From Sulfuricurvum sp. MLSB (GTDB lineage: Bacteria > Campylobacterota > Campylobacteria > Campylobacterales > Sulfurimonadaceae): DNA of 37,048 nucleotides. Of the stretch, positions 16,732 to 24,040 are shown piece by piece. Both the position numbers and the translations under genes were made by a program. The first letter of the stretch is position 1, and the number at the start of each line of letters is the position of its first letter. Under the pieces are notes generated by a model. The model was not told the origin of the DNA. It ran no database searches and was given only the letters and a program-made list of their open reading frames with translations. The stretch spans positions 1 to 37,048 of the forward strand of contig NZ_JQGL01000116.1 of assembly GCF_000747095.1 (NCBI RefSeq). The letters are read 5' to 3'.

Positions 16732-16737
16732 CTATCC
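16732..16737 (+). promoter_or_regulatory. Predicted -10 box of the exported protein/cytochrome c operon
   Basis: TATACT follows a T-rich run, 42 bases before ATG 16780. The direct repeat of CGCTTCACA lies just upstream at about -51 to -32 of the expected start. Confidence 0.5.
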
Positions 16738-16779
16738 AAAGAGAAATTCGAAAGAGCTTCTCGAAACAAGGAGTCGAAA

Positions 16780-17112
16780 ATGAAAAAGCTGATTATGTTA
16801 GTGGTCGCAGCCGCTCTGACTGCTTCAATGGCGCAAGCCGATGCCAAAACGGGTCAAAAAGTCTATCTTAAAACGCTGAAAGCGAAATTCGGCAATATGA
16901 ACGGGACAAAATTTGCTGCCGAACATACGGTAGCCGAATGGGAGGAACTTTTTGCCAACGATGCAGCCGGATTTGTCAAAGAATACGGCGAGCGGTTTCC
17001 CGCAGCGGTTCCGGTTCTGAGCAACCCTTCAATGAAGGAAAAGCTTCAGGATGTCGGCGATTTTGCCAAAGAGTACGGAAGTGATTCGGGGAATGTCCCC
17101 TCTTGCGGCTAA
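16780..17112 (+). CDS. Exported protein of epsilonproteobacterial cytochrome-associated type
   Basis: The 110-residue product has a signal peptide (KKLIMLVVAAALTASMAQA) and a mature domain of about 90 residues with GQKVYLKTLKAKFG, NGTKFAAEHTVAEWEELF and a C-terminal YGSDSGNVPSCG. I recall this C-terminal motif in small periplasmic proteins of this phylum often annotated as cytochrome-like. There is no C-x-x-C-H, so it cannot bind a c-type heme covalently. The start is ATG 16780, with AAGGAG 6 bases upstream; a longer open frame from 16576 overlaps the previous gene and is rejected. The cytochrome c gene follows after about 70 bases. Confidence 0.78.
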   Translation: MKKLIMLVVAAALTASMAQADAKTGQKVYLKTLKAKFGNMNGTKFAAEHTVAEWEELFANDAAGFVKEYGERFPAAVPVLSNPSMKEKLQDVGDFAKEYGSDSGNVPSCG

Positions 17113-17184
17113 TACGCTATCGGTTCCAAGGCCGGCGCATGGGTGCGCCTGACTCAAACACATACATATCGTAAAGGATTTATG

Positions 17185-17478
17185 ATGAAAACATTGATTG
17201 CACTTCTCGGACTTACTGTTATGTTGAGCGCGGCGGATGCCGGCGCTTTGTATCAAAAATGTGCCGCCTGTCACGGGGCTAAAGCCGAAAAAGCGGCTTT
17301 GGGAAAATCCGAAGTGATTGCCGGATGGAGTTCGGACAAAACCTTCGATGCCCTGAAAGGGTACAAAGCCGGAACCCGTAACACGAAAGGGATGGGCGCT
17401 CTGATGAAAGGGCAAACCGCCGCTTTGAGCGACGCGGATATGAAAGCGTTGGCCGATTATATCGCCAAACTAAAATAA
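17185..17478 (+). CDS. Single-heme class I cytochrome c
   Basis: Periplasmic electron carrier. The 97-residue precursor has a signal peptide (about 1-18, ending LSAADA) and one heme site Cys26-x-x-Cys29-His30 in KCAACHGAK. The distal Met is probably in GMGALMKGQ, and the C-terminal helix is LSDADMKALADYIAKLK. Size and layout match cytochrome c553-type shuttles that pass electrons between bc1-type complexes and cbb3 oxidase or peroxidase; the di-heme peroxidase at 22940-23959 is a possible acceptor. ATG 17185 is preferred over ATG 17182 because AAGGA then lies 6 bases upstream. A hairpin terminator follows. Confidence 0.93.
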   Translation: MKTLIALLGLTVMLSAADAGALYQKCAACHGAKAEKAALGKSEVIAGWSSDKTFDALKGYKAGTRNTKGMGALMKGQTAALSDADMKALADYIAKLK

Positions 17479-17481
17479 AGC

Positions 17482-17500
17482 AGGGGGACGGCTTCCCCCT
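17482..17500. terminator. Bidirectional hairpin between cytochrome c and outer-membrane protein genes
   Basis: A perfect 7-base stem (AGGGGGA / TCCCCCT) with loop CGGCT lies in the 32-base gap between two convergent genes. Both flanks are T-rich in the reading direction (TTCACTCTTCTT on plus, GCTTTATTTTAG on minus), so it can serve either gene. Confidence 0.7.
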
Positions 17501-17510
17501 TTCACTCTTC

Positions 17511-18317
17511 TTATTCTCTCCACGGAACTTTCATGTAAACACGCAAAAGCGTATCGCTGTCCCACGGCAAAACAGAGGCAAGCCCTGCTTTTTGATAGGG
17601 GTCAAGATTGTATCGGGTGTATTCAGCGCTCATATACACGGTACTGCCTTTAATCCATTCGGTCGAATCATAGCTTACCGTTAGCTCGCATTGATTTTCA
17701 AGCCATTGATCGTTGTCTCTGTATTGCTGGAGGCGAATGTATCCGTCCGTCTTTGTATTCAGTTTGAGTTGGCCGTCTGCTAAGACGGTGTAGGCTGCCG
17801 TGTCGTGTTTCAGATCGTTTGTCGGATACCCGCGTGATCGGGGTACGTCATCGTCAATTTCCAGATTATAATACCCGCCCAATGCTTTGAGACCGAGACT
17901 GAAAGCGGATGCCTCGTATTGCGCTCCGATTCCGGCAAAGAGTTTAAACTGCTTTTCAACCCCACTGACGGTATTTTGCTTCCCGTCAAATCGTGCCAGC
18001 CAGTCTAACCCGATGGCGGGGGTGAACTGATAAAGATCTCCTTGTATATGAGCATCGGCTTCATGCCAATAGGGACTATAATCGGGATCCAGTTCGTCAT
18101 GGTCATAATCGGCAAAAAAGGTCAAACTGCCGCCCATCATGATTCCCGAATCGGTGAGGGCACTGAGGGAAATACCGATATCCGCCCCGACCGTATGGGA
18201 ATCTTCGTCGCTGACGAACGTATCGTGCATCCCATACATCAGCGCCCAGTCTGCGGCATTGGCGGCAGGATGGAACATGCTTAATCCCACTACTAGAAAG
18301 GTCAACGGTTTGTTCAT
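17511..18317 (-). CDS. Outer-membrane beta-barrel-like protein
   Basis: The 268-residue product has a signal peptide (NKPLTFLVVGLSMFHPAANA) and a mature sequence of alternating hydrophobic/polar strands rich in Tyr, Gly, Asp and Trp (ADIGISLSAL, GGSLTFFADYDHD, LFAGIGAQYEASAFSLGLKALGGYYN). It ends in a strand (LLRVYMKVPW) of the kind that closes outer-membrane barrels. No specific family recognised; porin or autotransporter domains are not evident. ATG 18317, with GGA 5 bases upstream, is chosen; a longer frame would overlap the kinase gene. It starts 35 bases after the kinase stop on the same strand and may belong to that operon, possibly as a regulated target. Confidence 0.7.
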   Translation of the reverse strand: MNKPLTFLVVGLSMFHPAANAADWALMYGMHDTFVSDEDSHTVGADIGISLSALTDSGIMMGGSLTFFADYDHDELDPDYSPYWHEADAHIQGDLYQFTPAIGLDWLARFDGKQNTVSGVEKQFKLFAGIGAQYEASAFSLGLKALGGYYNLEIDDDVPRSRGYPTNDLKHDTAAYTVLADGQLKLNTKTDGYIRLQQYRDNDQWLENQCELTVSYDSTEWIKGSTVYMSAEYTRYNLDPYQKAGLASVLPWDSDTLLRVYMKVPWRE

Positions 18318-18352
18318 CTTTTTCCGATCAAAATGATTTTTATACGTAGCAC

Positions 18353-19546
18353 TTAATTTATACCATACCAGCTTACGCAAATCTTTGTCCCTTTATTCTC
18401 CTCTGATTCGACGGTAATCTTTAAGTGATAATCCTTGGCGATCATCGCGACGATGTTCAGTCCGATTCCGAATCCTCCGACGCTTTTGTCGGCCCGTGTA
18501 TAGCGCTCGAAAATCCGCTCGATCATCGCATCGGGAATACCGATCCCGTTGTCTTCGATGCACAGCAGCCCGGGACGAAGCGTAATATTGATCGTTCCTC
18601 CCATCCGATTATACTTGATCGCATTCGAGAGAAGGTTGTCGATGAGACGGGTGGCTTTGGTCGCATCGATGAGATACGAGATATGCGGGGCAATGTCGAG
18701 GGTAAGTAAAATCTGTTTTTGTTCGATCCGATGGCGAAAATACTCCAGTCGTTCGTGCAGCAGCATACTCAAATCCAGAAGGGTGTCGCGGACGGCAAGA
18801 TCGTGATTGAGAATCAAGTAGGTGAGATCATCATACAGCGTCGAAATGGTGCGGGAAGCGATTTCGATCCGGCCAAGTTTCTTCTGCACCGAAGGGGGCA
18901 ATTCGGATTCTTTGAGGGCTTCGATGTTGGTCAGTATTGCGCTCACCGGCGTATTCAGTTCATGGGTTGTGTCTTTGATAAAATCATCCAGCAGGGTAAT
19001 GGCGTCGTTCATCGGCCGTAGAAACATGCGAGAGAGAGTAAACCCGATGAGGGCGAAGAGGATAAAAAGCCCCGTACCGAAGAGAAGCGCGTTGATAAGC
19101 GTTTGTTCCCGCCACAGTTCGTCGTCGCGGGTTTCGAATACGAGATAATATTCTCCAAGCCCATAGGGGGATAGGGGAATCACGAGATGGATGAAGCCGT
19201 TATGCAGGGCGATATTTTCATCGAAACGCTGATGAGTTTGGCGAAGATTTCCGACAAGCAAATCTTTGTCATACCCGTACAGTGCCGTTCTGTAGGCGAG
19301 ATCTTTCGGAAATGTTTGGAGGTCGTGTCCGCTTTCGAGCCATGTTTTAAGGCGGGGAACATAGCTTTCAGATTGGAGCTGCATTGCCAGACGATGGGAG
19401 GAGAGCATCTGTCCTTTCATCGATTCGTAATACAGCGTCCCGATAAGGGTGAGGATCAAGACGCTCATTACCCCATACAGGGCTAAAAACGATCGGAGAG
19501 TGCGGTATTTAGCGAAATTGATACCCGAGGCGTTTGTGGCTGACAA
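18353..19546 (-). CDS. Sensor histidine kinase, TTG start
   Basis: Membrane sensor kinase of 397 residues. It has two membrane helices (FLALYGVMSVLILTLIG near 20-40 and LLFGTGLFILFALIGF near 155-175) with a periplasmic sensor of about 110 residues between them. Then come the H-box TTHELNTPV with phospho-acceptor His195, N-box DNLLSNAIKYN, DNGIGIP and GGFGIGLNIV. No ATG exists near the expected N-terminus. TTG 19546, with AAAGGA 5 bases upstream, is the best start and lies 38 bases inside the regulator gene. It pairs with that regulator. The sensed signal is unknown; the co-encoded NhaC suggests Na+ or pH as one option. Confidence 0.93.
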   Translation of the reverse strand: MSATNASGINFAKYRTLRSFLALYGVMSVLILTLIGTLYYESMKGQMLSSHRLAMQLQSESYVPRLKTWLESGHDLQTFPKDLAYRTALYGYDKDLLVGNLRQTHQRFDENIALHNGFIHLVIPLSPYGLGEYYLVFETRDDELWREQTLINALLFGTGLFILFALIGFTLSRMFLRPMNDAITLLDDFIKDTTHELNTPVSAILTNIEALKESELPPSVQKKLGRIEIASRTISTLYDDLTYLILNHDLAVRDTLLDLSMLLHERLEYFRHRIEQKQILLTLDIAPHISYLIDATKATRLIDNLLSNAIKYNRMGGTINITLRPGLLCIEDNGIGIPDAMIERIFERYTRADKSVGGFGIGLNIVAMIAKDYHLKITVESEENKGTKICVSWYGIN

Positions 19547-20174
19547 TTCGATCCTTTCCGAGCAATTTGCGCAGCGTTTTGATGTAGGTGCGCAGGCTTC
19601 CGTCGCTGGGAGTTTCGTCATAGTCCCAGAGATGTTCCATGATCACTTCATGTGGCAGCAGTTCGTTTTTGTGCTGGATGAAGAGTTTGAGCAGCTTATG
19701 CTCTTTGAGCTGAAGGCTCTGTTCAACCCCGTCGCTAAGGAGGAGTTGATTGTCGACATCGTAGGTAATTCCTCCGCCTAGATCGATCGTTTCGGTCGGA
19801 TTGTGAAAGAAATTGCGTTTGAGAATCGTCTGAACCCGCAGCAGAAGCTCTTTGAGTTCGAACGGTTTGCGCAGATAGTCGTCTCCGCCGCTTTCAAACC
19901 CCTTTTCCAGATCGTTCATCGCGTTGCGGGACGTGATAAAAACGGCCGGCGTCGCGTTACCGCCGTTTCGGGCTTCTTTCAGGAGTGAAAAACCGTCTCC
20001 GCCGGGAACGTTCACATCCAGAAGCAGCAGGTCGAATTTTTGTTCGAACAGAGCGTCTTCGGCACTTGCCGCATCGTAAACGCGGACGACCTCAAAGCCG
20101 TGTTCTTCAAGGTACTCACTGACACTCTCCGAGAGGTTCGGATCGTCTTCGAGCAGCAGCAATCTGGCTTTCAT
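19509..20174 (-). CDS. OmpR/PhoB-family response regulator
   Basis: DNA-binding response regulator of 221 residues. The receiver domain has acidic residues EDD at 9-11, phospho-acceptor Asp53 in LLLLDVNVPGGDG, the switch Ser/Thr in FITSRN and Lys in LRKPF. The C-terminal winged-helix domain has EHKLLKLFIQHK and SDGSLRTYIKTLRKLLG. The start ATG 20174 overlaps the nhaC stop as ATGA, and its 3' end overlaps the kinase start, so translation of antiporter, regulator and kinase is linked. Members of this family bind direct repeats with 11-base period; one such repeat is in this window at 16693-16712. Confidence 0.95.
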   Translation of the reverse strand: MKARLLLLEDDPNLSESVSEYLEEHGFEVVRVYDAASAEDALFEQKFDLLLLDVNVPGGDGFSLLKEARNGGNATPAVFITSRNAMNDLEKGFESGGDDYLRKPFELKELLLRVQTILKRNFFHNPTETIDLGGGITYDVDNQLLLSDGVEQSLQLKEHKLLKLFIQHKNELLPHEVIMEHLWDYDETPSDGSLRTYIKTLRKLLGKDRIVSHKRLGYQFR

Positions 20175-21541
20175 GAGAAGATTCCGACAAGGATAAACAG
20201 CAGCAACGCCATCGCGGCGGAAATCAGGGCATACGGGAGCTGCGTTTTGGTGTGCTCGGCTACGTCGCATCCCGATGCCATCGCCGAGATGATCGTCGTA
20301 TCGGAGATCGGAGAGCAGTGGTCTCCGAACACGCCGCCCGAGATGACCGCCCCCATTACGAGCGCGACCGGCGCGTCGAGTGCGACGGCCAGCGGTACGG
20401 CAATCGGGAGCATAATACTGAATGTTCCCCAGCTTGTCCCCGTAGCAAAAGCGATGATGCCCCCGAGAACGAAGATCGCTGCGGCAAGATATTGGGGCGG
20501 GAGATAGTCACCGACGAACGATGCGAGGTAGTTGCCTACTTCCATATCCGAACATACCCCCCCGATGGCAAAGGCAAACAGGAGGATCGAGGCGATCGGA
20601 ACCATTGATCGCGCTCCGGAGAGCGCAGCTTTGAAAAACTCGCTCGTGCTCATGGCATTTTTGGAGCGGTAGTAGATCCACATCAGTATGAGCGTCAGGG
20701 AGAGGGTATAAAAAATCGAGCTTGATCCCGATCCTTTGAGAATGTTGCCGCCGCCGGTGAGGATCATAAAGAGGATCACTCCGCCGATCATCCACACAAT
20801 CGGCCAGACAAAAAAGCCCACGGAACCGTTGGCATCGGCAAACGCTTCGGAAGGCTTATGGACGATAGCGCTGCGCATGGGGCCGATATCAATTTCGTAC
20901 CACACCGCCAGGAAGGTGACGATCAAAGCCATATAGGCGTAAAAATTAAAAGCGATCGACTGAAGAAGCCAGACGGCGCTCTCGCCGCTGATGAGACCCG
21001 CGGCAATCTGCCCCCCGATGAGACCCAGCAGCAGTGCTCCCCATCCGTTAAGCGTGATGATCGAGCATACCGGTGCCGAGGTCGAATCGCATACGAAAGC
21101 GAGTTTGGCGCGGCTGATGCCGTAACGGTCGCAAAAGGGCCTTCCGATAGCACCGGCTACGAGCGACGTGATGGAAGACTCTATGAAAATAACGGTGCCC
21201 GCGATAAAACTGGGAATCAGTGCCCCCCTTTTCGATTTCACCCATGTCCGTTTGATGCTCAGCTCGTGTACCAGTCCGTTGACGCCGCCGCTACGCTCGA
21301 TTAGGAGCATGACCGATCCCACCATAACGGCAAATGCGAGCGTTTTAAGGACCCATGCCTCCTGCAAAAGGGTACTGAAACGCTCCGTTGCGAGTATGAG
21401 TGCGTCAAGAGGTTGGAAATCGGCGATGATCACTTCTCCTACGAACACGGCGGCCGCAAGCGCGAGAAAAACAGAACGGCTTAAAAGCGCCAGTACAATA
21501 GCTACAAACGGGGGGAGAAGCCCTAAAATTCCGTATTCGAT
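20171..21541 (-). CDS. nhaC: NhaC-family Na+/H+ antiporter, apparent non-canonical start
   Basis: Polytopic inner-membrane antiporter expected to exchange Na+ (or another solute) for H+. Motifs include IPSFIAGTVIFIESSITSL, CDSTSAPVCSIITLNGWG, FATGTSWGTFSIMLPI and GGVFGDHCSPISDTTIIS, all typical of NhaC. The first usual start codon is GTG 21448, but recognisable family sequence continues upstream in frame (EYGILGLLPPFVAIVLAL), which would supply the first helix. No ATG, GTG or TTG exists in that stretch. The coordinate uses ATC 21541, which aligns with the usual Met-Glu/Asp-Tyr-Gly start and has AAAGGA 5 bases upstream; ATT 21547 is another option. The GNAT stop overlaps this ribosome-binding site. 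Product 456 residues from ATC. Confidence 0.85.
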   Translation of the reverse strand: MEYGILGLLPPFVAIVLALLSRSVFLALAAAVFVGEVIIADFQPLDALILATERFSTLLQEAWVLKTLAFAVMVGSVMLLIERSGGVNGLVHELSIKRTWVKSKRGALIPSFIAGTVIFIESSITSLVAGAIGRPFCDRYGISRAKLAFVCDSTSAPVCSIITLNGWGALLLGLIGGQIAAGLISGESAVWLLQSIAFNFYAYMALIVTFLAVWYEIDIGPMRSAIVHKPSEAFADANGSVGFFVWPIVWMIGGVILFMILTGGGNILKGSGSSSIFYTLSLTLILMWIYYRSKNAMSTSEFFKAALSGARSMVPIASILLFAFAIGGVCSDMEVGNYLASFVGDYLPPQYLAAAIFVLGGIIAFATGTSWGTFSIMLPIAVPLAVALDAPVALVMGAVISGGVFGDHCSPISDTTIISAMASGCDVAEHTKTQLPYALISAAMALLLFILVGIFS

Positions 21542-21550
21542 GAAAATCCT

Positions 21551-22174
21551 TTAGAGTGCCAGCTGCAGCCGCATGATTCCGACTCGTTCAAACTGTTCTT
21601 TGTAATATTCGCTCCGTTTTTCGTCGATGATATCGAAGCCCAGTTTTTTGTAGATCATTTCGGCCTCAACTGAGCCGATTTCGATGGAGGTCTGTACTTT
21701 GCGGTACCCTTTGAGACGGGCCGTAAGCATACTTTTTCCGATTAGTTCTTTGTAAACGTCAATGGTTTTGAAATCGGGTTTGACCATCAAAAAATCGAGA
21801 ACGTAGGTTTTATTGTCGACGTCCCCCTCGCACAGTAGATACGCGGCAATCCGTTCATGATAGCTTTCGTCAAAGCCGATCTCTTCGAGTGCTTTGGAAA
21901 AAATTTCATGTGTTGCAATTCGCGGTTCGTAACCGCAGATTACCCCGACCTTTTCAGAACCGGAGAGGGCAATGAAAAAATTGGAGATGTGGCAATAGCA
22001 TTTTGTGGGCGTAAGAGCCAGCTCCCTGAGATGTTCAAGAAGTGTTTTTTCGTCTGAAGTATTGAATACCAAATCGAAAAGGCCTATTTTTTTCCCTGCC
22101 CTGGAACTCTCCAGAAGCGCTTGGGCAACAATCTCAATATCTGCCTCGGACGCTTTACGAACGGTAACCGCCAT
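21551..22174 (-). CDS. GNAT-family N-acetyltransferase
   Basis: The 207-residue protein has the GNAT layout: VTVRKASEADIEIVAQALLE at the start, a middle sheet (FFIALSGSEKVGVICGYEP), and a C-terminal acetyl-CoA-binding half with YVLDFLMVKPDF, GIGK-like LIGKSMLTARLKGYRKVQTSIEIG and YKKLGFDIIDEKRSEYYK. The usual Q/RxxGxG/A loop is replaced by ELIGKSM. Substrate unknown. AGGAG is 8 bases before the ATG. It heads the operon with nhaC and the two-component genes; its TAA stop is part of the ribosome-binding site region of nhaC. Divergent from the L,D-transpeptidase-like gene. Confidence 0.85.
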   Translation of the reverse strand: MAVTVRKASEADIEIVAQALLESSRAGKKIGLFDLVFNTSDEKTLLEHLRELALTPTKCYCHISNFFIALSGSEKVGVICGYEPRIATHEIFSKALEEIGFDESYHERIAAYLLCEGDVDNKTYVLDFLMVKPDFKTIDVYKELIGKSMLTARLKGYRKVQTSIEIGSVEAEMIYKKLGFDIIDEKRSEYYKEQFERVGIMRLQLAL

Positions 22175-22204
22175 TTGTCCACGCTCCTGGATTTTTCAAT
22201 ATGC

Positions 22205-22210
22205 TATACT
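22205..22210 (+). promoter_or_regulatory. Predicted extended -10 box of the L,D-transpeptidase-like gene
   Basis: TGCTATACT, an extended -10, lies about 34 bases before ATG 22244 in the divergent gap. Confidence 0.45.
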
Positions 22211-22243
22211 ACCTAACTTTAAAAAATCCTAAGATAAGAATTA

Positions 22244-22906
22244 ATGTTTAAAAGTTTTCTAAGTTTTATTGCTTCTCTGATTTTTCCGTCCGAACAGCTT
22301 GTGGTCGTCGTATCGGAAGACCTCAATGCCACAACTGCACGGCTGCAGCGGTATGAAAAACAGGAACAGTGGGAAAAAATCGGTACTCCCGTCGTGGTAA
22401 CACTGGGACGAAACGGCATGGGATTCAGTTCGGGAAAAGAACCTTTAAAGTTCGAAGGAGACGGACGTACGCCATCAGGAGTGTTTCCGATCACAGCGAG
22501 TTTCGGATACGGCCCGGTTCCCAATTCGGCACTTCCCTACCTGCATGCCGATGAAAAACTGATCTGCGTCGATGACACGGAAGACGAGCGCTATAACCGC
22601 ATCATTTCCAATGAGGGCCCGGCGCCCAAAAGCTTTGAATGGATGCGCCGAGACGATGAGGTATACCGCCACGGTGCCGTGATCGGGTATAACACCGATC
22701 ACGTGAAGGGGAGAGGTTCGTGTATTTTTCTCCATCTTAACCATTCCGACAACCATCCGACCTCTGGATGCACGGCGATGGATGAAGCGGCGCTGGTTGA
22801 ATTGCTCGGCTGGCTGGATCCGGAGAAAAAACCGCAGATTTTACAGATGCCCAAAAGTGAATGTGAAGAGTATAAAAAAGAGTTTGAGGGGATTGAATGT
22901 GAATGA
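22244..22906 (+). CDS. L,D-transpeptidase (YkuD) family protein
   Basis: Periplasmic peptidoglycan-modifying enzyme type: YkuD-domain proteins make 3-3 cross-links, attach proteins or cleave peptides. The 220-residue product has an N-terminal hydrophobic stretch (FKSFLSFIASLIFPSEQLVVV) that can act as a signal, then GDGRTPSGVFPI, the YkuD substrate-loop motif, and the catalytic region with His164 in IFLHLN and Cys176 in TSGCTAMDE. The N-terminal segment QLVVVVSEDLNATTARLQRYE is typical of the standalone subgroup in proteobacteria. The ribosome-binding site is weak (TAAGAA). A hairpin follows the stop. Confidence 0.88.
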   Translation: MFKSFLSFIASLIFPSEQLVVVVSEDLNATTARLQRYEKQEQWEKIGTPVVVTLGRNGMGFSSGKEPLKFEGDGRTPSGVFPITASFGYGPVPNSALPYLHADEKLICVDDTEDERYNRIISNEGPAPKSFEWMRRDDEVYRHGAVIGYNTDHVKGRGSCIFLHLNHSDNHPTSGCTAMDEAALVELLGWLDPEKKPQILQMPKSECEEYKKEFEGIECE

Positions 22907-22907
22907 A

Positions 22908-22929
22908 TATTCCCGCGAATGCGGGAATA
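22908..22929. terminator. Hairpin between convergent L,D-transpeptidase-like and peroxidase genes
   Basis: A perfect 9-base stem (TATTCCCGC / GCGGGAATA) with loop GAAT fills the 33-base gap. No long T-run follows on either strand, so intrinsic termination may be weak. Confidence 0.5.
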
Positions 22930-22939
22930 AAATAGGCGG

Positions 22940-23959
22940 TTAGTCGTTAATGACATCCACTTTAGGTGTTGTGGCTGTTGATGCGGGAAGCATCGGATAG
23001 ATGATCGTCGGTTTTTTCCCTTCGAGGGCTTTGAGGAACGTTTCGATCTCCGCGGTCTCTTTGTCGCTCAGATCGACACCCAGCTGGATGCGTCCCATCT
23101 CTTTGATCGCTTCGGAAAGTGTCGCGATCTGGCCGTTGTGGAAATACGGCGCCGTTTCGGTCACGTTGCGCAGTGTCGGTACACGTACCAATCCGTTGGC
23201 ATCTCCTTTGAAATCACCTACATTCATATGCTTGTATTGACCCGTAACACCAAACGCCTGCATCGTTCCGCCCAGCGCAATGTCGTTGTGACATGTTGTG
23301 CACCCTTTGTCGATAAAGGTTTTGAGCCCTTTTTGCTCGGCGGCAGTGAGGGCTTTTTTGTTCCCGTTCAGGAAATCGTCATAGCGAGACGGCGTGATAA
23401 GAGTCCGTTCAAAAACGGCGATGGTATCGGCAATTTTTTCGAAGGTGATTTTCACATCGTTACCGTAGGCTTTTTTAAACGTGTTGACGTATGCCGGCAT
23501 CGAGTTGACGACGTTTGCGACATGATCTTTCGGAGCAGCCATCTCAGGCGCTGCCTGCATCGGCCCTTGCGCTTGATCTTCGAGATGTGGGCTGCGTCCG
23601 TCCCAGAACTGCTGGCTGTAGAATACGGCATTATAGACCGTCGGCGAGCTTAGGTGGTGAGGATTGGCTTTCCATTTGTGGCCGATGGCTGCAGCCATCC
23701 CGTCAACTCCTCCTGTAGCAAGGTTGTGGCAGGTGTTACAGCTAACCAGTCCGCTTTTGGAGAGGCGAGGCTCAAAATAGAGCATTTTCCCCAGTTCCAC
23801 TTTCGCGGCAGTGGTAGGGTTTTTAGGATTGGAGGTCAACTTTTCGACTGCTTTTTTATTAGCCGGAATCGGTTTGAGACCGGCGTTTTTGGCTTCATCG
23901 ATCAGTGAAGCGTCCATGACGGCGGTGGCAACGACGGCTGAAATCATCAATGCTTTCAT
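22940..23959 (-). CDS. Di-heme cytochrome c peroxidase
   Basis: Periplasmic enzyme reducing H2O2 to water with electrons from a small cytochrome c. The 339-residue protein has two heme sites, CNTCH at 74-78 and CTTCH at 220-224, plus SSPTVYNAVF, FWDGRSPHLEDQA and the C-terminal VPTLRNVTETAPYFHNGQ region, all hallmarks of bacterial CCP/MauG-type peroxidases. The N-terminal signal peptide is short (KALMISAVVATAVM). AGGA lies 7 bases before the ATG. An extended -10 and a long near-palindrome lie upstream. The cytochrome c at 17185-17478 is a plausible donor. Confidence 0.95.
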   Translation of the reverse strand: MKALMISAVVATAVMDASLIDEAKNAGLKPIPANKKAVEKLTSNPKNPTTAAKVELGKMLYFEPRLSKSGLVSCNTCHNLATGGVDGMAAAIGHKWKANPHHLSSPTVYNAVFYSQQFWDGRSPHLEDQAQGPMQAAPEMAAPKDHVANVVNSMPAYVNTFKKAYGNDVKITFEKIADTIAVFERTLITPSRYDDFLNGNKKALTAAEQKGLKTFIDKGCTTCHNDIALGGTMQAFGVTGQYKHMNVGDFKGDANGLVRVPTLRNVTETAPYFHNGQIATLSEAIKEMGRIQLGVDLSDKETAEIETFLKALEGKKPTIIYPMLPASTATTPKVDVIND

Positions 23960-23994
23960 ATTAAGATCCTTTGGACGAATTTATCTATGAAAAG

Positions 23995-24000
23995 AGTATA
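23995..24000 (-). promoter_or_regulatory. Predicted extended -10 box of the peroxidase gene
   Basis: TGTTATACT on the minus strand, about 36 bases before the ATG. The near-palindrome at 24008-24040 covers the expected -20 to -52 zone. Confidence 0.5.
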
Positions 24001-24007
24001 ACACAAG

Positions 24008-24040
24008 TTATCTAAATGATAAAAATTATCCTTTAGATAA
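24008..24040. promoter_or_regulatory. 15-base near-palindrome upstream of the peroxidase promoter
   Basis: The arms 24008-24022 (TTATCTAAATGATAA) and 24026-24040 (TTATCCTTTAGATAA) are reverse complements except for one base, with an AAA spacer. The right arm contains the RecD2 stop codon. It could be an operator for the peroxidase gene or a hairpin ending the helicase transcript; no T-run follows on the minus strand, which favours the former. Confidence 0.5.

Noticed and set aside
16780-17112. Cytochrome c assignment for the 110-residue exported protein
   Set aside because: No C-x-x-C-H; only its neighbour carries a heme site.
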